64,000 bases of DNA from Phytohabitans flavus. Lineage in GTDB: Bacteria; Actinomycetota; Actinomycetes; Mycobacteriales; Micromonosporaceae. Below are positions 18,004-28,200 of this stretch, in pieces; position 1 is the stretch's first letter, and each line of letters starts with the position of its first letter. Both the position numbers and the translations under genes were made by a program. The notes below the pieces were generated by a model, which worked only from the letters and a program-made list of their open reading frames with translations, was not told the DNA's origin and did no database searches. The stretch is from assembly GCF_011764545.1 (NCBI RefSeq), contig NZ_AP022870.1, forward strand, positions 310,001 through 374,000, read 5' to 3'.

Positions 18004-19508
18004 TGGTGGACCGGCTGGACATCGCCCTGCTCATGGGGGCGGTCGTCGTGCTCGTGGCGGTCGGCGCGGTACGCCTCTCCACCCGCCTGGGCCTGCCGAG
18101 CCTCCTGGTCTACCTGGCGATCGGCGTCGCGCTCGGCGAGTCGGGGCTGGGCATCGAGTTCGAGAACGTGGAGCTCACCCGCACCCTCGGCTTCTGTGCG
18201 CTCATCGTGATCATCGCGGAGGGCGGGCTGACCGCGCGGTGGGGCCAGCTCCGGCCCGTGCTCGGCGTCACGGCCACGCTCTCCACGCTGGGCGTGCTGG
18301 CCAGCTCGGCGGTGGTCGGCGTGGCCGTATACCTGGTGCTCGACCTGGACTGGCAGCTCGCGCTCCTCTACGGCGCGGTGCTCTCCTCCACGGACGCCGC
18401 CGCGGTCTTCGCCACCCTCCGCCGGCTGCGGCTGCCGCCCCGGCTGGTGGCCATCCTCGAGGCCGAGTCCGGCATGAACGACGCCCCGGCCGTACTCCTC
18501 GTCATCCTGCTCTCCATGAACCCGATCGGCGGCGGCCACCCGTGGTGGTACGAGGTGCTGCTCGTCGCCTACGAGCTCGCCGTCGGCACGGCCGTCGGGT
18601 ACCTGGTCGGGATCGCGGGCCGGTGGGGACTTCGGCACGCCGCGCTCCCGTCGGCCGGGCTCTACCCGATCGCGGCGGTGGGGCTGACCGTGCTCGCCTA
18701 CGCCGTGGGTGCGGTCGCGCACGGCTCCGGTTTCCTCGCCGTGTACGTGGCCGGTGTGGTGCTCGGCAACGCCCGGCTGCCGCACCGCCAGGCGATCCTC
18801 GGGTTCGCCGACGGGCTGGCCTGGCTCGCCCAGATCGGCCTCTTCGTACTGCTCGGCCTGCTGGCGTCGCCGGACCGGCTGGACGAGGCGGTGTTCCCGG
18901 CGATCGTGACCGGCCTGGCGCTGGTGCTGCTGGCCCGGCCGCTGTCGGTGGTGCTGTCCGCGACGCCGTTCCGGATCAGCCCGCGCGACCAGGCGTTCCT
19001 GTCGTGGGCCGGGCTGCGCGGGGCGGTACCGATCGTGCTCGCGACCGTGCCGCTCTCGGCCGGGGTCGAGGGCGCCACCCGCCTCTTCGACGTGGTCTTC
19101 GTGCTGGTCGTGATCTTCACGCTGGTACAGGGCGGCACGCTCGCCCCGGTCTCCCGCCTGCTCAAGGTCGCCGCGCCGGGCGAGGCCACGGAGATCCGGG
19201 TGGACAGCGCGCCGCTCGAGCGCATGTACGCCGACCTGCTCCAGCTGGAGGTGCCGGAGGGCTCGCGGCTGGCCGGCGTGCACCTGGACGAGCTGCGCCT
19301 GCCGGTCGGCGCCTCGGTCACGCTGGTGCTGCGGGACGGGGTGGGCTTCGTGCCCGCCCCGGACACCCGCCTCAAGGTGGGCGACAGCCTGCTGATCGTC
19401 GCGACCGCCCAGGTACGCGACGCGGCCGAGCGGCGGCTGCGCGCGGTGAGCCGCCGGGGCCGGCTGGCGAAGTGGTTCTACGAATACGGCGACGATCGCA
19501 ACGATTGA
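18003..19508 (+). CDS. CPA1-type K+/H+ (or Na+/H+) antiporter with C-terminal TrkA_C domain
   Basis: 501 aa. About twelve membrane helices (about 7-400) with cation/proton antiporter signatures such as YGAVLSSTDAAAVFATLRRL and EAESGMNDAPAVLLV, where the Asn-Asp pair is the usual ion-binding site. AGLRGAVPIVLATVPL lies near the end of the transport domain. The last 90 or so residues form a soluble TrkA_C-like module (SRLAGVHLDELRLPVGASV). This layout resembles NhaP2/CvrA. It is the plasma-membrane exchanger for pH and K+ control; ion choice cannot be read from sequence. GTG start overlaps the preceding stop region. Confidence 0.88.
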   Translation: MVDRLDIALLMGAVVVLVAVGAVRLSTRLGLPSLLVYLAIGVALGESGLGIEFENVELTRTLGFCALIVIIAEGGLTARWGQLRPVLGVTATLSTLGVLASSAVVGVAVYLVLDLDWQLALLYGAVLSSTDAAAVFATLRRLRLPPRLVAILEAESGMNDAPAVLLVILLSMNPIGGGHPWWYEVLLVAYELAVGTAVGYLVGIAGRWGLRHAALPSAGLYPIAAVGLTVLAYAVGAVAHGSGFLAVYVAGVVLGNARLPHRQAILGFADGLAWLAQIGLFVLLGLLASPDRLDEAVFPAIVTGLALVLLARPLSVVLSATPFRISPRDQAFLSWAGLRGAVPIVLATVPLSAGVEGATRLFDVVFVLVVIFTLVQGGTLAPVSRLLKVAAPGEATEIRVDSAPLERMYADLLQLEVPEGSRLAGVHLDELRLPVGASVTLVLRDGVGFVPAPDTRLKVGDSLLIVATAQVRDAAERRLRAVSRRGRLAKWFYEYGDDRND

Positions 19509-19579
19509 TCGACTAGAGCGTCTTTTGCCCGGTTTATGGGTTTAGCTGGCTGTGAATTGGGTACGAGCGGTGCGGCATG

Positions 19580-19608
19580 TTGTCGGACGTCTTCACGTTC
19601 CGTATTCT
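19580..19608 (+). promoter_or_regulatory. Putative promoter of the DksA-like gene
   Basis: TTGTCG (19580-19585) and TATTCT (19603-19608) are spaced by exactly 17 nt, a reasonable sigma-70-type promoter. The site overlaps the upstream alternative ATG at 19577, which supports translation from ATG 19670 instead. Confidence 0.4.
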
Positions 19609-19669
19609 TGCCAGCCACCGGAGTGCACGGCGTCCCGCCGTGCGCCCGTTTTGCAACTGGGGGACTGCG

Positions 19670-20539
19670 ATGGCCGAGCGGGCGGACAACGCGCGCAAGG
19701 CGGCATCGAAGGGCGGTGCGAGCACACGCACCGGGGGCTCTCGGGCCGCGGCGCGGCGTGCCGCGAGTGTGTCCGCGCCCAAGGCGCCGGCTGCCAAGCC
19801 CGTGACTAAAAAGACAACCCGGACCACCCCCACGAATACCACAGAACCCGCCAAGAACGCTGGAGCCGCGAAAGGCGCGAATAACACCGCCGCCGGGAAC
19901 GCGACCGCCGTACCCTTGGAAGCCACTCCCGCCACCGCGGCCGGGCCGACCACGGTGACCGGCGCGGATGCATCACCACAGACTCCGGTGCCGCACGAGG
20001 CGCCGGCGGAGGCCGTGGCTCCGGCCCACCAGGCCGGAAGCGCTGCGAACACCACAACACCGACCGCGGCCACCCAGGCCCCGCCTATCGCCGCGGGTAC
20101 CGCGGCCAAGGGAGCGACGATGGCGAAGCCAGCTGACACCAAGACCGCCACCAGCCGCAAGCCGGCGAAGGGGACCCGCAGCGCCGCGGAGACCGAGAAG
20201 ATCAGGGCCGCCCTGGCGGGGCGCCGGGACGAGTTGCAAGCCGAGTACGATCAGACGCTGAGCGAGATTACCGAGCTTCAGCGCGAGCGGCTCACCGACT
20301 CGGCCGGCGACGACCAGGCCGACACGGGCACCAAGACGTTCGAGCGGGAGCAGGAGATCTCCCTCGTAAACGGCATTCTCGACCGGGTCAGCCAGGTGGA
20401 GCGTGCGCTGGAGCGGCTCGACGCGGGCAACTACGGCTGGTGTGAGCGGTGCGGCAATCCGATCCCGGTGGAGCGGCTCGCCGCGTTCCCCTCAGCGACG
20501 CTGTGCGTGACGTGCAAGCAGTTGGAGGAGCGGCGGTAA
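19670..20539 (+). CDS. DksA/TraR family C4 zinc-finger protein with long Ala/Thr-rich N-terminus
   Basis: 289 aa from ATG 19670, preceded by GGGGGAC; an ATG at 19577 is open but overlaps a promoter-like site. Residues 1-150 are low-complexity Ala/Thr/Pro/Lys. A helical hairpin follows (KIRAALAGRRDELQAEYDQTLSEI...) and then a CxxC-x17-CxxC finger: CERCGN ... CVTCKQ near the end. Family members act with RNA polymerase or as general stress regulators. The acidic hairpin tip needed for DksA activity is not evident, so ppGpp synergy should not be assumed. An internal ATG at 20120 (MAKPADTKTA) could give a normal-sized form. Confidence 0.85.
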   Translation: MAERADNARKAASKGGASTRTGGSRAAARRAASVSAPKAPAAKPVTKKTTRTTPTNTTEPAKNAGAAKGANNTAAGNATAVPLEATPATAAGPTTVTGADASPQTPVPHEAPAEAVAPAHQAGSAANTTTPTAATQAPPIAAGTAAKGATMAKPADTKTATSRKPAKGTRSAAETEKIRAALAGRRDELQAEYDQTLSEITELQRERLTDSAGDDQADTGTKTFEREQEISLVNGILDRVSQVERALERLDAGNYGWCERCGNPIPVERLAAFPSATLCVTCKQLEERR

Positions 20540-20615
20540 GCGCGCGGAGGCGGCTTCGACGGCCTGGAGTCGTCGGCGCCCGCCCGCTCGCGAGCCCCGC
20601 CGGTGTGAACGGAAG

Positions 20616-21194
20616 GTGTCACAGCTGAGCACGGAGGCGGAAGAAGCGGTTGGCGAGCGTCCGGCACTGCCGGCGAGACGGCTGGCGGTGTTGGTGCTGC
20701 TCGTCACCGCCGCCGTCTCGGTCACTATCGACCAGGTCAGCAAGCACCTCGCCGTCGTCCATCTGGATTACGACGAGTCCGTGCGCCTGCTCGGCGGCGC
20801 CCTCTACCTCAGCCTGACCCGCAACAGCGGCGCGGCGTTCAGCCTCGGCAGCGACTACACGTTCGTGTTCCCGCTGATCACCTGCGGGGTGATCGCGTGG
20901 ATCGTGTGGATGGCGCTGAAGCTGAGGTCCGTGCCGTGGGGCCTGGCCTTGGGCTTCGTGCTCGGCGGTGCGCTCGGCAACGCCACCGACCGGATTTTCC
21001 GGGCACCAGGGCCGTTGCGCGGCCACGTGGTCGACATGTTCAGCCTTTTCGGTCCTAACGGGGAGCACTGGCCGATTTTCAACGTTGCCGACATGTCGCT
21101 GATCTGCGGCGTGGTGCTCGCGATCGGGCTGGAGTTCACCGGCCGCCAGCGCGACGGGTCCCGGGTGCGGGCGAAGAGGGCAGTGAAGGAATGA
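20616..21194 (+). CDS. lspA: Lipoprotein signal peptidase LspA
   Basis: Membrane aspartyl peptidase that removes signal peptides from prolipoproteins. 192 aa from GTG 20616 with four membrane helices. The two catalytic aspartates are visible in GNATDRIF (near residue 126) and FNVADMSL (near residue 157). The TRNSGAAFS motif near residue 70 is also conserved. A polar 25-residue N-terminus precedes the first helix. ATGA overlap with rluD, a common actinobacterial pair. Confidence 0.95.
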   Translation: MSQLSTEAEEAVGERPALPARRLAVLVLLVTAAVSVTIDQVSKHLAVVHLDYDESVRLLGGALYLSLTRNSGAAFSLGSDYTFVFPLITCGVIAWIVWMALKLRSVPWGLALGFVLGGALGNATDRIFRAPGPLRGHVVDMFSLFGPNGEHWPIFNVADMSLICGVVLAIGLEFTGRQRDGSRVRAKRAVKE

Positions 21195-22093
21195 GCACCC
21201 GTTCCGTCCCGGTGCCGGACGGGCTCGATGGTCTGCGCCTCGACCAGGCCGTCTCGCGCCTCTTCGGGCTGTCCCGCAGTGCCGCGGCGGCGCTTGTGGA
21301 GGCCGGCGACGCGCTTGTCGACGGCGTGCCGCGGCCCAAGGCCGACAAGGTCAGCGCCGGCTCGTGGCTCGAGGTCCACCTGCCGGCGCCGCCCTCGGTC
21401 GTCGAAGTGGTACCGCAGGCCGTCCCGGGTCTTCGGGTGGTCTACGCGGACGACGACATCGTCGTCGTGGACAAGCCGGTCGGCGTCGCCGCGCACCCGA
21501 GTCCAGGGTGGACCGGCCCGACGGTGATCGGCGGTCTCGCCGCGATCGGCCACCGCATCTCCACCAGCGGCGCCGCCGAGCGGCAGGGTGTCGTGCACCG
21601 CCTCGACGTCGGTACGACCGGTGTGATGGTGGTGGCCAAGAGCGAGCAGGCGTACACGGTGCTGAAGCGCGCATTCAAGGAGCGCGAGGTCGAGAAGCGC
21701 TACCACGCGGTGGTGCAGGGGCACCTCGACCCGCTGCGCGGCACGATCGACGCGCCGATCGACCGCCACCCCACGCACGACTACAAGTGGGCGGTGATGT
21801 CGGGCGGCCGGCCGAGCGTCACGCACTATGACACATTGGAGGCGTTTCCGTCGGCGAGTCTCGTCGACGTACGACTGGAAACCGGCCGTACGCACCAGAT
21901 CAGGGTCCACTTCTCGGCCATGCGGCACCCATGCGTGGGTGACCTGACGTATGGCGCGGATCCGACACTCGCAGCTAGGTTGGGGCTGTCCAGGCAATGG
22001 CTACACGCCCGTGCGCTCAGCTTCCTCCACCCCCGTACGGGGAAGAAGTTCGGTTCGTCAGCGACTACCCTGGGGACCTGGCGCACGCGTTGA
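21191..22093 (+). CDS. rluD: RluA/RluD family 23S rRNA pseudouridine synthase
   Basis: 300 aa. An N-terminal S4-like RNA-binding domain ([22 protein letters not shown]) is followed by the catalytic domain. The HRLD motif with the catalytic Asp is at [18 protein letters not shown] (near residue 136). [18 protein letters not shown] and a terminal [11 protein letters not shown] segment are typical. The enzyme likely modifies 23S rRNA uridines in the helix 69 region, as RluD does, but the exact site is inferred from family. Translationally coupled to lspA. Confidence 0.92.
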   Translation: MSTRSVPVPDGLDGLRLDQAVSRLFGLSRSAAAALVEAGDALVDGVPRPKADKVSAGSWLEVHLPAPPSVVEVVPQAVPGLRVVYADDDIVVVDKPVGVAAHPSPGWTGPTVIGGLAAIGHRISTSGAAERQGVVHRLDVGTTGVMVVAKSEQAYTVLKRAFKEREVEKRYHAVVQGHLDPLRGTIDAPIDRHPTHDYKWAVMSGGRPSVTHYDTLEAFPSASLVDVRLETGRTHQIRVHFSAMRHPCVGDLTYGADPTLAARLGLSRQWLHARALSFLHPRTGKKFGSSATTLGTWRTR

Positions 22094-22160
22094 ACACACT
22101 CCGTGACGCCGCCTGACCATCCGGGTCGAAGGCCGACGACAGTCGAGGGAGAGCTACGCC

Positions 22161-23177
22161 GTGCGCACTGGCGACCTGCTGCGCCGGTTGGACAGCCGGT
22201 TGTTACCGCCGCTGGCACGAGCGATGTCGCGGCTGGCACAGGGACGACTGCGGATGCGGGTGTTGACCGCGGTCGCACTCATCTCGTCCAGCGCCGTGCT
22301 GCTCACCGCCGTGTGGGCGGCTGACCGCGGCCAGCCCGGCGGCGACCCGACGGTCGGCGAGGTCGTGCGGGTCGGCGTGGGCGACGGCCAGTCCATCCCG
22401 CGGTACGTGGCCTCCAGCCGCGAGGAGTTGGCCCAGTTGGTCGCCACCCCACCCTCTACAGCGGACACGTACGCCCTGGTCACGCTCACCCAGTACCTGG
22501 CGCCGGAGCAGCTCGCCCCGGTCCTGGGGGAGGTCCGCGTCGCCCAGGTCTTCGGGCGGGTGCCGCTGCCCGACGCGCAGACGCAGATCGTCCACATCCC
22601 CGCGGTGCGCATCCCGGGCGACGTGATCGACGGCATGGCGCAGGTGGCCACGCGCAAGGAGGCCGAGGCGGCCGAGTACCGCAAGCTGAGCGGCACGATG
22701 AGCGGCGACGGCGAGCGGGAGCGGCAGATGCGCCAGGTCTACGACAGCGGCGCCGCGGTGGCCGCCGCCGAGGCGACCGCGTACCGGGCCGGGTGCCACT
22801 GCGTGTACGCGGCGGTGATTCGTGCCACACCGTCCGCCATGGAGAAGGTCTCCGCCCGTTCCGAGGTTCGCGCGGTCGACCCGGCTCCCGAGGTGAGCCG
22901 CCTCGACCGGGCCGTGTTCCTGCCGCCGCTGCCCGAGCAGGAGGACGTGGTGCGGCCGCCGGTCGACACCGCCCTCCCGTCGCCGGACCCGTCGGCACCG
23001 CCCACGTTGGCGGTGCAGCCGGCGCCCACCGGCAGCCCTGCACCTCCATCGCCCGCCGTGACCAGCGAGGCGCCGGCCTCCCCGGCGCCGACCACGCCGG
23101 CACCGACGGAGACCTCGCCGCCCGCGTCGGTGCCGCCGCCCACCGAGCCGGCGGGCACGCCCACGGCGTCTCAGTGA
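22161..23177 (+). CDS. Membrane-anchored extracytoplasmic protein of unknown function
   Basis: 338 aa from GTG 22161. A basic N-terminus of about 33 residues precedes one hydrophobic segment (VLTAVALISSSAVLLTAVWAA, near 34-54). A folded region (about 60-255) follows, with no motif I can name apart from a close cysteine pair in RAGCHCVYAAVIRATP. The last 80 residues are Pro/Ala/Ser/Thr-rich, as in wall-spanning tails. Lies 67 bp after rluD. Being just upstream of a ParA-like ATPase gene may matter, but no function can be assigned. Confidence 0.7.
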   Translation: MRTGDLLRRLDSRLLPPLARAMSRLAQGRLRMRVLTAVALISSSAVLLTAVWAADRGQPGGDPTVGEVVRVGVGDGQSIPRYVASSREELAQLVATPPSTADTYALVTLTQYLAPEQLAPVLGEVRVAQVFGRVPLPDAQTQIVHIPAVRIPGDVIDGMAQVATRKEAEAAEYRKLSGTMSGDGERERQMRQVYDSGAAVAAAEATAYRAGCHCVYAAVIRATPSAMEKVSARSEVRAVDPAPEVSRLDRAVFLPPLPEQEDVVRPPVDTALPSPDPSAPPTLAVQPAPTGSPAPPSPAVTSEAPASPAPTTPAPTETSPPASVPPPTEPAGTPTASQ

Positions 23178-23488
23178 CCGCACGTGGGGTGCTGGTCGCT
23201 GCCTGTGGCGCATTCCGGATCACAGACCGGGCATTGAACCGTTGGCCTGCGGGGTTCGTGTCCAGACCGGATGCCCAGTTAGGGGACCGCGAGCCATCCG
23301 GAAGGATGGGCGTCGGGTGAGCGAGCGTTTCCCGAGGGCTGCCCACATGGTTGGTCGCGGATGAGCCGGAAAGGAGCATCTGTGACGGACTGTGTGTGCT
23401 TCGCTCGTTGGACCGATGGTGTGGTCTGAATAAGGATTTGTTCGTAGCCTGTCAGGCGGGACCGATATGGCGCTGGGAGGGGCGAGCC
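23178..23488. other. 311-bp intergenic region upstream of the ParA-like gene
   Basis: No convincing gene. An open frame continues upstream from the ParA-like gene to 23351 but has atypical composition and no ribosome site. Only the last 25 nt carry a clear signal: GGGAGGGGCGAG before GTG 23489. No promoter hexamers could be chosen with confidence. Confidence 0.5.
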
Positions 23489-25138
23489 GTGGAGGGCACC
23501 GAGACCGGCTGGGGCCGGCCTGCGGAACCAGCGCCGCGATGGCGTGCGCTGCTGGACCGTGCCCGTGGCGGCGGCCGCAACGGTGATCAGGTAGAGGCCG
23601 ACTTCGATCCACGTGGTCGCCGGGCGCCCAGCGCGCTGGACGGCCGCGACGATGACGACGGCCCCGCTTTCGACCTGCCACCGCCGCGCCCGCTCGACGG
23701 CGGCTTCGACGACCGGTGGGAAGAGCCGCGCGGTGGCCGGGACTATGACGCCCGCGGCTACGACACGCAGCCGCCGCGTTCCCGCGGGGCGAATGGCACG
23801 GCCAACGGCACCAACGGGCGATCGCGCTCCGGTTCCGGGTCCGGCTCTGGCAGCAGCGGCTACACCCCGCAGGGCGGCTACGGCAGCCCGGTGGCCTACG
23901 GCAGCCCGGTCGACTACCCCGACGACGGGTACCCCCCAGACACCCGCTACGGCGACCAGCCGGGGTACCCGGACCAGCGCTACCCGGAGGGGCGCTACGG
24001 CGACGGTCGGCGTCCTGAGGCGCCGCGCTACCCGGCCGAGCCGGGTGGCTACCCAACGCCGGACCCGCGGATGGCGGCTCGGCCCGGTCCGGCGGTCGTG
24101 CGTGAGCCGGCGCCGCGCGAGCTGTCTCCACGCGAGGCAGCGCGGCGCGACCAGCCGACCTCCTCGCCGGGTGGGTACAGCCGGTGGGCCGAGCTGGAGG
24201 GCGGGTGGCAGCCACCGGCGCCGCCACGACCCACGGCACCACCACCCCCGCCGCCCCCGCCACCGCCGGTACAGCAGCAGGACAACGGCTACGTGCCGCA
24301 GGTGGAGTTCCGGCAGAACCGCCCCGACGCGGAGGTGGAGCGGGCCGTCAGCGTGCTCCGGCGCGACCTGGGCATGCCCAAGGTGCTCGCGTTCGCCAAC
24401 CCCAAGGGCGGCGTGCACAAGACCACCGCGACAGTGCTTGCCGCCGCCACCGTGGGTAGCGTGCGCGGCCGCGGCGTGCTCGCCTGGGACGACAACGAGC
24501 TGCGCGGCACCCTCGGCCTGCGGGCCGGCAGCGCGCGGCACGCCCGTACGATCCGGCACCTGATCGCCGACCTGGCCGACGTCGAGGCGCACCACGGGAT
24601 CGAGCTCAAGGAGGAGCTCGACGACTACCTGCGGCACGCCTCCGACGGGTCGTATGACGTGCTGGCCGGTGAGGAGAGCCCGCGGTTCGCCCAGCGGCTC
24701 GACCAGTACACGGTGCGCCGGGTGCTGGAGCTGCTGCGCCGTACCCACGACGTGATCTGTGTGGACACCGGCAACAACGTGGAGAGCGCCAACTGGCAGA
24801 CCGTGCTCCAGGCGGCCGACCAGCTCGTCATCACGACGGTGCCGCGCGAGGACGCCGCGTTCACCGCGGACTGGATGCTCGACCTGCTCGACGAGGTGGG
24901 CATGGGCGAGCTGGCCGCCAACGCGGTGACGCTGCTGTCCTGCCCGACGCCCGGCCATTCGCCGCTGCTGGACGACCTGGCCCGGCACTTCGCCACGCGT
25001 ACCCGCGCGGTGGCCATCGTGCCCTACGACCAGGCGCTGGAGACCGGCTCCTCGATCGAGTACAACCAGCTCCAGCCGGAGACGCGCGCTGCCTGGCTCA
25101 AGGCGGCCTCGGTGATGCTGGAGCCGTTCGTCCGATAA
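23489..25138 (+). CDS. ParA/MinD-like ATPase with long disordered N-terminus
   Basis: 549 aa from GTG 23489, chosen because GGGAGGGG sits 6 nt upstream; the frame stays open to 23351. Residues 1-290 are low-complexity, rich in Gly, Pro, Asp, Tyr and Arg, ending in a poly-Pro run. The ATPase domain begins VLAFANPKGGVHKTTATVLA, a deviant Walker A with the signature lysine (KGGxxKTT). VICVDTGNNVESANWQ is the Walker B/switch region and LVITTVPREDAAFTADWMLDLL follows. Such proteins position cargo on membranes or DNA. No parB lies next to it, so this is probably not the chromosomal ParA. Confidence 0.8.
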   Translation: MEGTETGWGRPAEPAPRWRALLDRARGGGRNGDQVEADFDPRGRRAPSALDGRDDDDGPAFDLPPPRPLDGGFDDRWEEPRGGRDYDARGYDTQPPRSRGANGTANGTNGRSRSGSGSGSGSSGYTPQGGYGSPVAYGSPVDYPDDGYPPDTRYGDQPGYPDQRYPEGRYGDGRRPEAPRYPAEPGGYPTPDPRMAARPGPAVVREPAPRELSPREAARRDQPTSSPGGYSRWAELEGGWQPPAPPRPTAPPPPPPPPPPVQQQDNGYVPQVEFRQNRPDAEVERAVSVLRRDLGMPKVLAFANPKGGVHKTTATVLAAATVGSVRGRGVLAWDDNELRGTLGLRAGSARHARTIRHLIADLADVEAHHGIELKEELDDYLRHASDGSYDVLAGEESPRFAQRLDQYTVRRVLELLRRTHDVICVDTGNNVESANWQTVLQAADQLVITTVPREDAAFTADWMLDLLDEVGMGELAANAVTLLSCPTPGHSPLLDDLARHFATRTRAVAIVPYDQALETGSSIEYNQLQPETRAAWLKAASVMLEPFVR

Positions 25139-25145
25139 GTGTCTT

Positions 25146-25199
25146 CCTTCCCGTGGCGTGATCTAGATGGCACGGGAAGGGCCGTGTCGGCGGCCTTTT
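25146..25199 (+). terminator. Terminator region after the ParA-like gene
   Basis: Two stem-loops in a row. CCTTCCCGTG (25146-25155) pairs with CACGGGAAGG (25171-25180). Then AAGGGCCG-TGT-CGGCGGCCTT is followed by TTTTG (25196-25200), the usual form of an intrinsic terminator. It separates this transcript from dnaE. A -10-like TAGGCT at 25217-25222 then serves dnaE. Confidence 0.65.
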
Positions 25200-25260
25200 G
25201 CGTCGTCCCCGCGGGCTAGGCTCGGGCGCGGATTGACACCGTGAGGAGAGGGGGCTGCGC

Positions 25261-28200
25261 GTGTCTAACGCGTCGTTTGTGCACCTCCACGTGCACACCG
25301 AGTACTCGATGCTCGACGGCGCCGCGCGGCTCAAGGATCTCTTCAGCGAGGCCAAGCGGCTGGAGATGCCGGCCCTCGCGATGACCGACCACGGCAACCT
25401 CTTCGGGGCGTACGACTTCTACAAGCAGGCCACCGGCGCCGGCGTCAAGCCCATCATCGGCTGCGAGATGTACCTGACGCCCAACAGCGACCGGCGTGAT
25501 CGGACGCGCGTGCGGTGGGCCGACGGCGGGGAGAACGACGTCTCCGGCGGTGGTGCCTACACGCACATGACGATGCTCGCCGCCGACGCGGACGGGCTGA
25601 AAAACCTCTTCCGTCTCGGGTCGTATGCCAGCCTGGAGGGCTACTTCTACAAGCCGCGCGCCGACCGCGAGCTGCTCCACCGGTACGCGAAGGGCCTCAT
25701 CGCCACCACCGGCTGTCCCTCTGGCGAGATCCAGACCTGGCTGCGCATCGGCGACTTCGAAAAGGCGTGCGCCTCGGCGGCCGAGTTCCGCGACATCTTC
25801 GGCCCGGACAACTTCTACCTGGAGCTGATGGACCACGGGCTCGACATCGAGACCCGTATCCGGCAAGACCTGATCCGGCTCGGCAAGCGGCTCAACCTCA
25901 AGCCGGTCGCGACCAACGACCTGCACTACACGTTCGACCGCGACGCCGACGCGCACGAGGTGCTGCTCTGCGTGCAGTCCGGCTCGACGATGGCCGACCC
26001 CAAGCGGTTCAAGTTCGACGCCCGTGACTTCTACCTCAAGTCGCCGGCGGAGATGCGCAAGCTGTGGGACGCCGAGGTCCCCGGCGCCTGCGACAACACG
26101 CTGGAAATCGAAGAGAAGATCGGCGACTACTCGGCCCTGTTCGGCTCCCGCAACCTCATGCCGCAGTTTCCGGTGCCGGCGGGGAGACCGAGGAGTCGTT
26201 CCTGCGCAAGGAGGTCATGCGCGGGCTGGAGCGGCGCTTCCCCAGCGGCGTGCCCGACGACCGGCGCGCCCAGGCGGAGTACGAGCTGGACGTCATCCTC
26301 AAGATGGGCTTCCCGGGCTACTTCCTGGTGACCGCCGACCTCGTGGCGTACGCGAAGCGGGAGGGCATCCGGGTCGGTCCGGGCCGTGGCTCCGCGGCGG
26401 GCGCGCTGATCGCGTACGCGCTGGGCATCACCGAGCTCGACCCGATGGCGCACGGCCTGCTGTTCGAGCGGTTCCTCAACCCCGACCGCATCTCGATGCC
26501 CGATATCGACATGGACTTCGACGAGCGCCGGCGCGGCGACATGATCCGCTACGCGACGGAGAAGTACGGCGAGGAGCGGGTCGCCCAGATCATCACGTAC
26601 GGCACGATCAAGGCGAAGGCCGCGATCAAGGACGCGGCCCGGGTGCTCGGCTACCCGTTCGCGATGGGCGACAAGATCACCAAGGCGATGCCGCCGGCCG
26701 TCATGGGCAAGGACATCCCGCTCGGCGGCATCTTCGACTCCAGCCACCCGCGCTACCCGAGGCCGTCGAGTTCCGCCAGCTCTACGACAGCGACGCCGAG
26801 GTGCAGAAGATCGTCGACACCGCCAAGGGGCTCGAAGGCCTCAAGCGGCAGTGGGGCGTGCACGCGGCCGGCGTGATCCTCTCCCGCGACCCGCTTGTTG
26901 ACGTGCTGCCGATCCACAAGCGCGAGCAGGACGGCGCGATCATCACGCAGTGGGACATGGGCGCCTGCGAGTCCATCGGTCTGCTGAAGATGGACTTCCT
27001 CGGCCTGCGCAACCTCACGATCCTCGACGACTGCCTCGACGCGATCCGGGAAAACCGCGGCGAAGACGTGGTGCTGGAGCAGCTGCCGCTCGACGACAAG
27101 CCGACGTACGAGCTGCTGGCCCGCGGCGACACGCTCGGCGTGTTCCAGTTCGACGGCGGCCCGATGCGGGCGCTGCTGCGCTCGATGATCCCCGACAACT
27201 TCGAGGACATCTCCGCGGTGGGCGCGCTCTACCGCCCCGGCCCGATGGGCGCCAACGCGCACAACGAATACGCCGACCGGAAGAACAACCGCAAGCCGGT
27301 CGTGCCGATCCACCCCGAGCTGGCCGAATCGCTGGCCGACATCCTGGGCGACACCTACGGGCTGATCGTGTACCAGGAGCAGGTCATGGCGATCGCGCAG
27401 AAGGTGGCCGGCTACACGCTCGGCAAGGCCGACCTGCTCCGCCGCGCGATGGGCAAGAAGAAGAAGGAGATCCTCGACAAGGAGTTCCAGCCCTTCTCCG
27501 CCGGCATGAAGGAGCAGGGCTACACCGACGCGGCGATCAAGACGCTCTGGGACATCCTCGTCCCGTTCTCCGACTACGCGTTCAACAAGGCGCACTCCGC
27601 GGCGTATGGCGTGGTGTCGTACTGGACCGCGTACCTCAAGGCCAACTACCCCGCCGAGTACATGAGTGGCCTGCTCACCTCGGTCGGCGACGACAAGGAC
27701 AAGTCGGCCGTCTACCTGGCCGAGTGCCGGCGCATGGGCATCAAGGTGCTGCCGCCCGACGTCAACGAGTCGATGGCCCGCTTCGCCGCCGTCGGCCAGG
27801 ACATCCGCTTCGGCCTGGCCGCGGTGCGCAACGTCGGTACCAACGTGGTCGAGGCGATCAGGCGGTGCCGCAAGGAGAAGGGCGCGTACACCGACTTCTA
27901 CGACTTCCTGCGGAAAGTCGACGCGGTGGCCTGCAACAAGAAGACCATCGAATCGCTGATCAAGGCGGGCGCGTTCGACTCGATGGGCCACCCCCGCAAG
28001 GGCCTGCTCGCGATACACGCCGACGCGATCGACTCGTTCCTCGACATCAAGCGCAACGAGGCCGTCGGGCAGTACGACCTGTTCGGCGACGCGTTCGGCG
28101 GTGGCGATGACGCGGTCGGTGCCGGCATGGTGGTCACCCCGCAGATCCCCGCCGGCGAGTGGGACAAGGGCGACCTGCTCACATTCGAGCGCGAGATGCT

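Noticed and set aside
19577..19669. Upstream ATG (19577) as the start of the DksA-like protein
   Set aside because: A promoter-like pair (TTGTCG-17-TATTCT) overlaps it and the extra residues have atypical composition; ATG 19670 has a better ribosome site.
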